Source: a candidate division WOR-3 bacterium
GTDB lineage: Bacteria > Hydrothermota > Hydrothermia > Hydrothermales > JAJRUZ01
Reading direction: 5' to 3'
Length of the DNA: 58,308 nt
Assembly: GCA_039803925.1 (NCBI GenBank)
Contig: JBDRZL010000013.1
Span: forward strand, 1-58,308
Part shown: positions 41,201 to 48,279 of the stretch, one piece after another
Position numbering within the stretch: position 1 is the stretch's first letter
Layout of the letters: each line of letters begins with the position of its first letter
Translations under genes and position numbers: made by a program
The notes under the pieces: generated by a model
Seen by the model: the letters and a program-made list of their open reading frames with translations, nothing else
Database searches by the model: none
What the model was told of the DNA's origin: nothing

Positions 41201-43355
41201 AGTTTTTATTTTAACCTGGCAAAATCCCTATGATCCAACAGGTATTGTAAAGGCTCTATACAAATTAGGTTCAAGACCGCAGAGTAATTATGATACCACA
41301 GGTTCTTTAAGAGGTAATCCTCCTGACACAGTATATACAAAAGTTCAGGGTGGAGTTAAACTTTATATGTGGCTTGTTAATGGTTTAGGAAATCTTGATT
41401 ATCACAATATTGATTCTGTTCTTTTGAGATATGACCCAATTCCACCCCAGGGAGCCACTGCAAGTACACCTTTATACTCTATAAATGATACACTTATTGT
41501 TACCTGGACTTCTGGTGAGGATTTTGGTGGAGCAGGAATTAAGGGATATGATGTTTATTACAAGGATGGAGAAGGTCAGTGGAATTTACTTATAGGTGAT
41601 ATAAATTCCCTTTCTTATATTTTTATTGGTCAGCATGGTCACAAATACTTTTTTGAAGTAGTTTCAAAGGATTCAGCAGGTAATGTGGAAGTTCAGACTT
41701 TTATTCCAGAGGATTCTGTAATTTTTGACCTTGTTCCCCCTAATATCACTTCAATAATTCCATCTCATGGTTCCTCCAATGTTCCATATAATACTGATAT
41801 AAAAATAAGTTTTTCAGAAAAATTAAATAGAAGAACTGTTGCCGATACAAACTTTGAAATTAGAGGCAAAAGGAGTGGTTTTCATACTTTTAATTTAACT
41901 TATGATTCTACAAATTTTGTTATAACTCTTGATCCTCATACTGGGTTTTCTTCACATGAAACAGTTTTTGTTAGTGTTTCTCAGAATATAACTGATGTTG
42001 CGGGAAACAGATTGGCTGGACAAAGAATTTTCTTTTTTATAACAGAATTGAGACCTGATACAGAGGGTCCTGTTTCAATTGCTTCCATAAATCCAGTTTC
42101 TCCAGAACCTTTTAATTATCTTGATATAAATGTTATAGTTTCGGATACAGGAAGAGGTAATTCAATTATAACTTATGCTGAGTTTTTCATTGATTCAATA
42201 GGTCAGAATGGATCTGGAATTTTCCTTGATCCTTCTGATGGAAATTTTGATGAAAATTTTGAAGAAGTTTATAAGAAAATTGATTTAGTTCCTTTAAATT
42301 TCAAAGCAGGTGAAACCCATTATATTTTTGTTCATGCTAAGGACATAAATAACAATTTTGGTAAATTCGATACAATAAAGTTTGTTATATCACCTGATGA
42401 TGATACATTACCTCCTTCTTTTATTGGATTTACACAGGGATATATTAATCCCAATACCAACTTCTATATAAAGGGAGTAATTCAGGATCCTTCAGGAGTT
42501 TATGATGATAGCACAGGTTCTTTAGGCCAGGGAGTTTATCTCCTTTGGGATAATGATGGTGAAATTGATAATACTTTTAATGAGCTAAAATTAGACAGAA
42601 CCTTTGGTGACACTTTCAGAACTCTTATACAGATACCAGGTCAGGATTCAGGTGAAATAGTTTATAAAGTTTATTCCCATGATAATGATTTTGATACAGG
42701 GCATCCAGCTGACAGAAAAAAAGGTGAAAGTCCGCTTTATAGGGTTATTTTTTATATTCCCATGATGGTAAATCTTACCCATTCACCTGATATTGTTTAC
42801 ATTGGAGACAGTTTAAAGGTAGAAGTTTCTGCAAATATTTCCTTTGGAGAGTCACCAGTTTGTAGTCTTATAACTTCTAAAGGTAGTTTGAAGTTAGAAC
42901 TTCCACTTTTTGAAATTAGTGGTAATTTATACAGGGGTAAAATAATTACTGAAGGAGCTGATATTGGAATAGCACGGATTGTTGCACATTATAAGGATTA
43001 TGGAACTCCAAAGAAAATTGAGGATTCAGTATTAATTCAAGCTAAAGGTGAGTTTTTACCTGAGAATACGGTTTATTTATGGCCGAATCCTGCCAGTTCT
43101 GAGGGTAATTTCCATTTTTACATAAATCAGAATGCAAAGGTTCAAGTTGAAATTTTTGATATAAGAGGTAAGAAAATTATGGAATCATCTGGTATTTTCA
43201 AAGGAGGTGTTAAGCCTCATACGATAAATTCAAATGCTATAAAATTAAATCTTAGAAATCTTGCTCCAGGAGTTTATATTTTCAGATTAAAGGCAGATGC
43301 AATTGATACAAAAGAAAGTAAAACAGTTTTGAAGAAATTTGCAATAGTGAGGTAA
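38244..43355 (+). CDS. giant secreted modular protein: propeller, four tandem FN3-type modules, sorting tail
   Basis: A 1703-residue exported protein. After a signal peptide (about 1-20), residues about 24-360 hold seven repeats of 42-50 residues (VGKYTSIKIDNQNRYYISYYD...GDLKFAYYDG) fitting a seven-bladed propeller. Residues about 363-1162 hold four near-identical about 200-residue modules, each with an APLNLTANG-PSPW start and a second fibronectin-III-like half (YYFEVISVDSAGNKE). A Big_5-like Ig domain (about 1165-1270), further beta domains and a C-terminal sorting domain (about 1603-1703: VYLWPNPASSEGN ... IFDIRGKKI ... LAPGVYIFRL ... KKFAIVR) follow. It is likely an adhesin or surface-layer component. 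The PorV-like gene starts 3 bp after the stop. Confidence 0.88.
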   Translation: MNRIYKIFWYFMLFSSLNGLTWQTQVVDATGNVGKYTSIKIDNQNRYYISYYDSTNGDLKFAYYDGSIWKIETVDGLLSDVGKWSSISLDLNNRPHISYYDVSNRDLKYAYYNGLFWVIETVDNIGNVGQFTSIYVDQNGIPHISYFDNTNTALKYAYKPTSSWIIETVDNSANVGRYTSIIVDENGKVHISYNDQTNNALKYATGNYGNWQIQTIVNNQYGSFTSISLDNNNYPFISHRKYGGQGSEGLYLHFFNGNTWQSRGIDLPGGGSLNGRWTSIKYDKTSRNVWISYYNGDNGDLKVAYSFDYPNYNTFNVLTIDTTGDVGMSSSLALTTYGTPVIGYYDATNQDLKIAELRDVDPPSAPLNLTANGDNPSPWNNTGIFELNWVNPQDESGIKRALYKLYLAPTSNFDTTGTLKANSPDTVQINTEGIVPLYLWLQDNAGNLNYNNYSVVYLRYDISKPINSKTKINIKFSNTSTYTISWTKGNDLGNPPSGIMGYNVYYRDGNGPWTLWLSNHPDTQEIFTGLDGHTYFFEVTSLDSAYNEEIGSFLPEDTLSFDLTPPSAPQNLYANGSSPSPWTNNSQFIITWVEPSDFSGIRKRFFKLGSPPNSSFDTTGTFHKSPDTVTISSEGIIDLYLWFEDSASNVNHNNRGNVKLRYDITKPLNSSVKIPEKSTNQINYIINWSRGSDNLSGIKFYELYYKVKGGTWNLYQSNITDTFISFNFSITDTFYYFEVISVDSAGNKEILTGFAEDSIFVDFKAPSPPLNLLANGSNPSPWTNINRFIITWTEPYDISGIRNRFYKLNSPPFNPYDTTSSFHRSPDTLSVDQEGIIPLYLWLSDSLGNISHNNSSSCNLRYDKTKPLNATCNIIESSTNQSVFPVKWTKGSDNLSGIIHYELYYRVKNSSWILYADSIVDTFINFQASLYDTFYYFEVISVDSAGNKEVLMGIPEDSIYVGNIVPLPPQNILANGSNPSPWTKDTVFILTWQNPYDPTGIVKALYKLGSRPQSNYDTTGSLRGNPPDTVYTKVQGGVKLYMWLVNGLGNLDYHNIDSVLLRYDPIPPQGATASTPLYSINDTLIVTWTSGEDFGGAGIKGYDVYYKDGEGQWNLLIGDINSLSYIFIGQHGHKYFFEVVSKDSAGNVEVQTFIPEDSVIFDLVPPNITSIIPSHGSSNVPYNTDIKISFSEKLNRRTVADTNFEIRGKRSGFHTFNLTYDSTNFVITLDPHTGFSSHETVFVSVSQNITDVAGNRLAGQRIFFFITELRPDTEGPVSIASINPVSPEPFNYLDINVIVSDTGRGNSIITYAEFFIDSIGQNGSGIFLDPSDGNFDENFEEVYKKIDLVPLNFKAGETHYIFVHAKDINNNFGKFDTIKFVISPDDDTLPPSFIGFTQGYINPNTNFYIKGVIQDPSGVYDDSTGSLGQGVYLLWDNDGEIDNTFNELKLDRTFGDTFRTLIQIPGQDSGEIVYKVYSHDNDFDTGHPADRKKGESPLYRVIFYIPMMVNLTHSPDIVYIGDSLKVEVSANISFGESPVCSLITSKGSLKLELPLFEISGNLYRGKIITEGADIGIARIVAHYKDYGTPKKIEDSVLIQAKGEFLPENTVYLWPNPASSEGNFHFYINQNAKVQVEIFDIRGKKIMESSGIFKGGVKPHTINSNAIKLNLRNLAPGVYIFRLKADAIDTKESKTVLKKFAIVR
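38300..39320 (+). repeat. seven in-frame propeller repeats
   Basis: Seven repeats of about 42-50 codons. The core is a VG(R/K)(Y/F)TSI.VD.NG..HISYYD..N.ALKYAY pattern ending in W.IETVD. The first four are the most alike; the fifth to seventh are diverged, as expected for an old propeller with recent copying in its first blades. Confidence 0.8.
39331..41730 (+). repeat. four tandem copies of a 600-bp coding module
   Basis: Copies start near 39331, 39931, 40534 and 41137, each about 600 bp (about 200 residues). They share NGS.PSPWT, DTTG(T/S), the SPDTV and EGI(I/V).LYLWL motifs, LRYD..KP, and FYYFEV.S.DSAGN.E. Copies 2 and 3 are closest to each other (both carry SSTNQ/KSTNQ and SDNLSGI). The length and reading frame show tandem duplication within a gene, not a mobile repeat. 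Confidence 0.85.
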
Positions 43356-43358
43356 ATT

Positions 43359-45236
43359 ATGGGAATTTTTATTAATTTATTAGTATTTTTAGTTGGTGCT
43401 AAATTCTTAACCCTTGGTATAGGTGCAAGGGAAATTTCAATGGGTTCAATAGGTTCTGTTTTTGTGAGAGATGCTAATGCAACATATTTCAATCCTGCTC
43501 TACTTTCTATGCAGGATATGGGTAATTTTATGGCTTCCCATACCAATTATCTCCTTGATATGAGGTTGGAATCTTTCAGTGTATCCCATCCTTTTGGTAA
43601 AATTCATACTGGTTTAAATTTTTATGGTTTTTTTGTTTCAGAACTGGAAGGGAGAACTGGACCTTCAGAAACTTTTTCTCTCTTCGGGGCATCTTTTTTA
43701 AATACAAATTTTTCAATTGCTTCCTTTTTATATAGAAATTTAAGTTTAGGTTTGTCAATAAAAAATGTGTATGAAAAAATAGATACTTTCAGTTCTTCTT
43801 CCTTTGCTTTGGATTTTGGTTTTTTATATAAACCTGAAATATCTTTCTTTGAAATTGGAGGTGTTTTATCTAATTTTGGAAGTAAATTGAAATTGAAATC
43901 TGAAAATTATGAATTACCTTCATCTTTAAGACTTGGAGCTGGTTTTTATTTTAAAGATTTAAAATTTGCCCTTGAAGTTTTTAAAATATTAAAAGAAAAC
44001 ACCGAGTTTCATACAGGGTTTGAATATCTCATTAAAGATATACTTTTTTTGAGAATGGGTTATAAAACAGGCTATAAAGATGCCTATTCTTTAGCTGGTT
44101 TAACTTTTGGTTTTGGACTAAAATATTCTGGTTTTAATTTTGATTATGCTTTTGAACCCTATGGAGATTTTGGTAATATCCATAGATTGAGCTTTGGAAT
44201 GAATTTTAAACCTTTAAAGATAAAATTTCCCGAGAAGAAGAAAGAACCTATTATTGAACCAAAGCCAGAACCAAAAAAAATTGTTTTTAAAGAAGTTAAA
44301 CCTCTTTATCCCTTTAATCTTGATTCACTTTATTTAAAAGCTGTTAAGGAGTATGAAAATAAAAATTTTATAAGTTCCTATAAGTTTTTTATGGAGATAA
44401 TTTATATAGATAAAACATTTAAAAATTCATATAACTATTTTGTTGAAATAAAAAGTAATCTTTTAAAGAACAAGATTGAGCTTGCTATATCAGAATACGA
44501 AAAAAATCTTGCTGCTTCTAATTATCTTGATGCTTATTCTGTTATTAAAAACTCTTACGAAACTCTTGAAAAACCTGAAATTCTTGGTTATAAATTAAGA
44601 GAAATAGAAGAGATAATTTTGAGAAAAACACAAATTAAAGTGGAAAGGGAATTTCTTTTTAATGCCTTGAAATTTTACTCAGATAAAAGATACAGAGATG
44701 CAATAAATGAATTCAGAAAAATTAAAAAGAATGAAGTTCTTTCTGAATGGATTAAAAAGTGTGAGGAAAAAAGGGAAAGAAAAATTAAATCCCTTGAAAG
44801 AGATCTTGAATTTTACATAAAAAATGAAAATTACGAAAAAGCTTATGATGCTATACAGGAACTTGAAATTGAAGGTTATATTTCCTCCCAGTTGATGGTA
44901 ACAAAGACAAGGATAGAGAATAAGCTTAAAGAAAAATCTAAGGTTTTTTATGATCAGGCTGTAAATATGGAAAAAAACAAAAAATTAGTTGAAGCTCTTC
45001 TTCTTATATCGAAATCTGTCAAAACATACCCTCTTGAAGAGTCAAAATTACTTGAAAGTAGAATTATTGAGAATTTTAAAGGAAATTCTAAACTTTATGA
45101 AGAACTAATGATATATTCAATTAAACTTTTTCATCAAGGAAATAATGAGGATGCTTTAATTTTATGGGAAAAGGCTGAAAATATTAACCCCTCTGATGAA
45201 AGGTTATCCTATGTGAAAATCTTTATAAACTTTTAG
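43359..45236 (+). CDS. PorV-like barrel fused to periplasmic helical/TPR repeats
   Basis: A 625-residue protein. Residues 1-280 are PorV-like: signal peptide, then KFLTLGIGAREISMGSIGSVFVRDANATYFNPALLSMQ, the family start signature, and about 14 strands (LYRNLSLGLSIKNVYEKID, LRLGAGFYFKDLKFALEVF, FGFGLKYSGFNFDYAFEPYGDFGNIHRLSFGM). A proline/lysine linker (KKKEPIIEPKPEPKK) leads to residues about 315-625, rich in charged helices and weak TPR-like units (KAVKEYENKNFISSYKFFMEIIYIDKTF; LFHQGNNEDALILWEKAENINPSDERL). It starts 3 bp after the giant secreted protein, so the two are probably made as a unit. The helical tail would sit in the periplasm. Confidence 0.85.
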   Translation: MGIFINLLVFLVGAKFLTLGIGAREISMGSIGSVFVRDANATYFNPALLSMQDMGNFMASHTNYLLDMRLESFSVSHPFGKIHTGLNFYGFFVSELEGRTGPSETFSLFGASFLNTNFSIASFLYRNLSLGLSIKNVYEKIDTFSSSSFALDFGFLYKPEISFFEIGGVLSNFGSKLKLKSENYELPSSLRLGAGFYFKDLKFALEVFKILKENTEFHTGFEYLIKDILFLRMGYKTGYKDAYSLAGLTFGFGLKYSGFNFDYAFEPYGDFGNIHRLSFGMNFKPLKIKFPEKKKEPIIEPKPEPKKIVFKEVKPLYPFNLDSLYLKAVKEYENKNFISSYKFFMEIIYIDKTFKNSYNYFVEIKSNLLKNKIELAISEYEKNLAASNYLDAYSVIKNSYETLEKPEILGYKLREIEEIILRKTQIKVEREFLFNALKFYSDKRYRDAINEFRKIKKNEVLSEWIKKCEEKRERKIKSLERDLEFYIKNENYEKAYDAIQELEIEGYISSQLMVTKTRIENKLKEKSKVFYDQAVNMEKNKKLVEALLLISKSVKTYPLEESKLLESRIIENFKGNSKLYEELMIYSIKLFHQGNNEDALILWEKAENINPSDERLSYVKIFINF

Positions 45237-45297
45237 TTTGTTAGAAATATTTCTATATAGCCACCGATAGGTAAGGAAGTTCCAAAGTTATCAAAAA

Positions 45298-46095
45298 TTA
45301 ATTTAAAATTTTATATCTAAATTCGTATTTTATGTTATTAAAATTTTTTCCATTTATTTCTACATAAGGGTAAATGAAATAATTGAGTGGTTCACCTTTT
45401 TGAGGAGGTTCAAGAACTATATCCCTTCCTTTTGTAAAACTTATTCTATAGGGGTCAAGTCTACCAAAATAATAATCCTTAAGTTCATTATTTTTATCCG
45501 CTTCTGAAATATCAACCGGAAACCATTTCCCCTTGTTATAAAAATAAGCCCAGCAATGATACCCATTTATTGAGCCTTCTTTTTTCTCCCTTGGTATAGA
45601 AAGTCCAATTTCAAAAAAACTGGGAATTTTTAAACTTCTTGCGAGTCCAATAAAAAAGGAATGAAAATCTGTGCAGTTTCCTTTCTTATACTTACAGGCA
45701 TACCAGAAGTCTCCCCTTCCCCAACCTTCACCACTTTTATCATAGGTCATATAGAAAAGTGTATAATTATAAATTATTTTTGCTATTTCAAAATTATCTC
45801 CCTTTTTTCCATTAATTATATTTTTTGCGATCTTAATTGTGCTGTCATTAATAGGTATCAGTCTATCAGGTTTTAAAAAAATAGATAAATCAGAAAATTC
45901 ATTCTTAATTTCCTTTGATTCATATCTCAAAATCAAAAATTTTAATTCAATATTCAGTTCTCTTTTTTTATTACTTCTTAAAAAGAGTACTCTATTTTTA
46001 TACCTTTTTTCCAGATTTATACTGTAAGTAATTCCGATTTTATTTCTTCCTTTAAAATCTTCTGTTCTGAACTTTCTAAAGGTAAAGGTATCCAT
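45298..46095 (-). CDS. transglutaminase-like protein, catalytic part of a frameshifted gene
   Basis: A transglutaminase-like core with intact triad: Cys141 (KKGNCTDFHS), His180 (NGYHCWAYF) and Asp195 (FPVDISEAD), plus LARSLKIPSFFEIGLSIPRE. It is a peptidase- or amidase-type fold, second of its kind in the window. The listed start at 46095 is only the longest open frame. Homologous N-terminal sequence continues in other frames upstream (see 46017-46201), so about the first 23 residues shown here are probably not native. A signal-like sequence in the displaced part suggests export. Confidence 0.75.
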   Translation of the reverse strand: MDTFTFRKFRTEDFKGRNKIGITYSINLEKRYKNRVLFLRSNKKRELNIELKFLILRYESKEIKNEFSDLSIFLKPDRLIPINDSTIKIAKNIINGKKGDNFEIAKIIYNYTLFYMTYDKSGEGWGRGDFWYACKYKKGNCTDFHSFFIGLARSLKIPSFFEIGLSIPREKKEGSINGYHCWAYFYNKGKWFPVDISEADKNNELKDYYFGRLDPYRISFTKGRDIVLEPPQKGEPLNYFIYPYVEINGKNFNNIKYEFRYKILN

Positions 46096-46201
46096 AAATT
46101 CAATTCTGAATTCTCAGGGATATCAAATAATGACACACTGTAATTTATTTCTACTTTAATGAATCTAAATTTAACAAAACCAAAAGAAAAAAAGTGTGCA
46201 T
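46017..46201 (-). pseudogene. displaced 5' part of the transglutaminase-like gene (frameshifts)
   Basis: On the minus strand one frame from ATG 46201 reads MHTFFLLVLLNLDSLK, signal-like, then stops. A second frame, open from before 46150 to a stop at 46017-46019, reads VEINYSVSLFDIPENSELN, then LWIPLESSEQKILKEEIK. This is the usual N-terminal pattern (lWIPLP..... ..QK) of transglutaminase-like proteins, and it joins a third frame at SINLEKRYKNRVLF. Two small indels would restore one gene of about 300 codons (45298-46201). Either the gene is decaying or the assembly has errors. Confidence 0.65.
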
Positions 46202-46229
46202 AATTTATTTAATAAATTTTTTTAAATTT

Positions 46230-46733
46230 TTAAATCTTTTTTAGATTTTCTTCAATATCAGAGTAATCAGGTTCACTTGTAATCTCTGGGACAAGTTGAA
46301 TGTATCTTATTGTATCATCTTTATCAATTATGAAAACACACCTTGCCAGAAGACCATTTTCCTTGATAAGAACACCATAATTTTTCCCGAAGGATTTATC
46401 TTTAAAATCAGAAAGAGTAATTACATTATTTACTCCATTAGCTCCACACCATCTCTTCTGGGCAAAAGGAAGGTCCATACTTATGGTTATGAAAATATAT
46501 TCAGGAGATTCAAATTTTTTCATCATTTCAGAAATTTTTTTAGTTTCAGTTGAACAAACAGGAGTATCAAGAGAAGGAACAGAAGAAATTATTTTAATTT
46601 TACCCTCAAAACTCTTAAGAGATTTTAAAGAAAAATTTTCATCAAGGGCAATGAATAAAGGAGCGGATTTTCCTTTTTCAGGAAGCTCCCCTTCAAGAGT
46701 TAAAGGATTCCCTCTTAAAGTAACTCTATTCAT
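46230..46733 (-). CDS. tpx: thiol peroxidase
   Basis: A 167-residue atypical 2-Cys peroxiredoxin of standard length. It has RGNPLTLEGELPEKGKSAPLF, the peroxidatic Cys60 in PSLDTPVCSTE, and the resolving Cys96 in AQKRWCGANG, with the closing VPEITSEPDY. It reduces H2O2 and alkyl peroxides with thioredoxin. Its ATG overlaps the stop of the upstream secreted protein gene by 4 bp, so it shares the regulated promoter at 47209-47237. Confidence 0.96.
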   Translation of the reverse strand: MNRVTLRGNPLTLEGELPEKGKSAPLFIALDENFSLKSLKSFEGKIKIISSVPSLDTPVCSTETKKISEMMKKFESPEYIFITISMDLPFAQKRWCGANGVNNVITLSDFKDKSFGKNYGVLIKENGLLARCVFIIDKDDTIRYIQLVPEITSEPDYSDIEENLKKI

Positions 46734-47167
46734 TTTAATTCTTTTAGTTTTTCTCCTTCATATTTAAATCTTTCTTTACTAGATATCTTATGAATTTTAA
46801 TATCAACAACCTTAAGGTCCATCATATCTTCTTTTAACCAGAAATCTATATCAAGTATTGTTTCCCCGTCTGCTGATATAAAATCGGAACACATAAAATA
46901 CCTTCCATCACTTAGAACCCTAACTTCTTTATGAAGTCCTTTAAAATTCAGTCTCCATACTTGCTTAAGTTCTGTATCCCATATTAAAAAGTATCCTCCT
47001 TTGATTTTTGAATCTGTGTTTACATAATCGGTTATCGCCCTTTTTAGATCATCAGGTCTTATCTTTTCGAGCCTACCCGGATGCTCCCCTGGATGTTCTT
47101 GGGCTATTAAATTTAAAGAGATTAAACTTATTGAAATAAAAAAAATTAAATTTTTAAAAAATCTCAT
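46730..47167 (-). CDS. hypothetical exported protein with HPG repeat
   Basis: A 145-residue protein with signal peptide (FFKNLIFFISISLISLNLIAQ), then a mature start with the duplicated motif EHPGEHPG, and a compact domain (AITDYVNTDSKIKGGYFLIWDTELKQVW; KEVRVLSDGRYFMCSDFISADGETILDIDFWL). The family was not recognised. It lies first in an operon with thiol peroxidase, behind a promoter with an operator-like palindrome. The His residues near the N-terminus could bind metal or heme, which is speculation. Shine-Dalgarno GGGAG precedes the ATG. Confidence 0.75.
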   Translation of the reverse strand: MRFFKNLIFFISISLISLNLIAQEHPGEHPGRLEKIRPDDLKRAITDYVNTDSKIKGGYFLIWDTELKQVWRLNFKGLHKEVRVLSDGRYFMCSDFISADGETILDIDFWLKEDMMDLKVVDIKIHKISSKERFKYEGEKLKELK

Positions 47168-47182
47168 GATAGCTCCCTTTAT

Positions 47183-47207
47183 TAAATCAGGGTTAGAACC
47201 TGATTTA
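47183..47207. promoter_or_regulatory. operator-like palindrome in the tpx operon leader
   Basis: TAAATCAGG (47183-47191) and CCTGATTTA (47199-47207) form a perfect 9-bp inverted repeat with a 7-bp spacer. It begins directly after the -10 box, covering the expected transcription start, the position of a repressor operator. It could also form an RNA hairpin in the leader. Confidence 0.65.
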
Positions 47208-47208
47208 T

Positions 47209-47237
47209 ATTATAACATCCATTTATAATAATTGCAA
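47209..47237 (-). promoter_or_regulatory. promoter of the exported-protein/tpx operon
   Basis: On the minus strand TTGCAA (47232-47237), 17-bp spacer, TATAAT (47209-47214). Leader of about 35 nt with a Shine-Dalgarno sequence. Confidence 0.75.
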
Positions 47238-47270
47238 ATTTAGATTTTTTAAAAATATTTATTACTATTT

Positions 47271-47300
47271 TTGAAAAGAATTTTAAGAATAGTTTATAAT
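47271..47300 (+). promoter_or_regulatory. promoter of the transsulfuration genes (leaderless type)
   Basis: TTGAAA (47271-47276), 18-bp spacer, TATAAT (47295-47300), 7 nt to the ATG at 47308. No Shine-Dalgarno sequence is present. Confidence 0.7.
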
Positions 47301-47307
47301 TTTAAAA

Positions 47308-48279
47308 ATGAATATTAAAAAAAGTTTGTTAGAGCTTATTGGTAAAACTCCTCTTGTTGAACTCAGTGAAAGATTTAAGGGTGATATAAGGGCGAGAATA
47401 TTTTTAAAACTTGAATTTATGAATCCTGGAGGAAGTGTTAAGGATAGAATTGGGATAAAGATGATTGAGGAGGCGGAGAGAAGGGGTCTTATAAAAGAAG
47501 GTGCAACTATTATAGAGCCCACATCAGGAAATACAGGGGTTGGTCTTGCAATTGTTTGTGCAATAAAGGGTTATAAGATGATATTTACAATGCCTGATAA
47601 GGTAAGTAAAGAAAAGGAAATGCTCTTAAGAGCCTATGGTGCTGAAGTTATAAGGTGTCCGACAGATGTTCCTCCTGAGGATGAAAGAAGTTATTATAAA
47701 GTTGCAGAGAGATTAGCAAAGGAGATAGAAAATTCTTTTTTGCCCAATCAGTATGCAAATCCATTCAATCCCTTGGCCCATTATTTAACAACAGGACCTG
47801 AAATATGGGAGGATACAGATGGTAAAATTACTCATTTTGTCTGTGGAATTGGGACAGGTGGAACTATTACAGGTGTTACAAAATTTTTAAAAGAAAAAAA
47901 TCCCCGAATCAAAGTTATAGGAGTTGATCCAGAAGGCTCTATTTATCATGAATTATTTTATAATACTAAAGGTGAGATTCATCAGTATAAAGTGGAGGGT
48001 ATAGGGGAGGATTTTTTGCCTTCTACCTGTGATTTAAGTTTGATAGATGAGATTATAGTAGTTGATGATAAATCTTCATTTGAAACAGCAAGGAGACTTG
48101 CAAGAATAGAGGGAATATTAGCTGGAGGCTCATCAGGTTCAGCAGTATTTGCAAGCTTGAAGTTAGCAAAAGATCTTGATGAAAATTCAATTATTGTTGT
48201 AATTTTACCTGATACAGGTAGAAATTATCTTTCAAAATTTTATAACGATGAATGGATGAAAAAGGAGAAATTTTTATGA
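47308..48279 (+). CDS. cysteine synthase / cystathionine beta-synthase family enzyme
   Basis: A 323-residue PLP enzyme of fold type II. It has IGKTPLVELSERF, the PLP Lys45 in PGGSVKDRIG, the substrate loop EPTSGNTGVGLA, the phosphate-binding GTGGTITG and C-terminal GGSSGSAV. Size fits catalytic-core-only CBS or CysK/CysM. Directly followed by a cystathionine gamma-lyase/synthase gene, which favours reverse transsulfuration (homocysteine to cysteine via cystathionine), but O-acetylserine sulfhydrylase activity is possible. It starts without a Shine-Dalgarno sequence; its stop overlaps the next ATG (ATGA). Confidence 0.92.
   Translation: MNIKKSLLELIGKTPLVELSERFKGDIRARIFLKLEFMNPGGSVKDRIGIKMIEEAERRGLIKEGATIIEPTSGNTGVGLAIVCAIKGYKMIFTMPDKVSKEKEMLLRAYGAEVIRCPTDVPPEDERSYYKVAERLAKEIENSFLPNQYANPFNPLAHYLTTGPEIWEDTDGKITHFVCGIGTGGTITGVTKFLKEKNPRIKVIGVDPEGSIYHELFYNTKGEIHQYKVEGIGEDFLPSTCDLSLIDEIIVVDDKSSFETARRLARIEGILAGGSSGSAVFASLKLAKDLDENSIIVVILPDTGRNYLSKFYNDEWMKKEKFL

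Noticed and set aside
39331-41730. Regular repeats as a CRISPR array or mobile repeat
   Set aside because: The units are about 600 bp, in frame and encode tandem protein modules; no short direct repeats with unique spacers were seen anywhere in the window.
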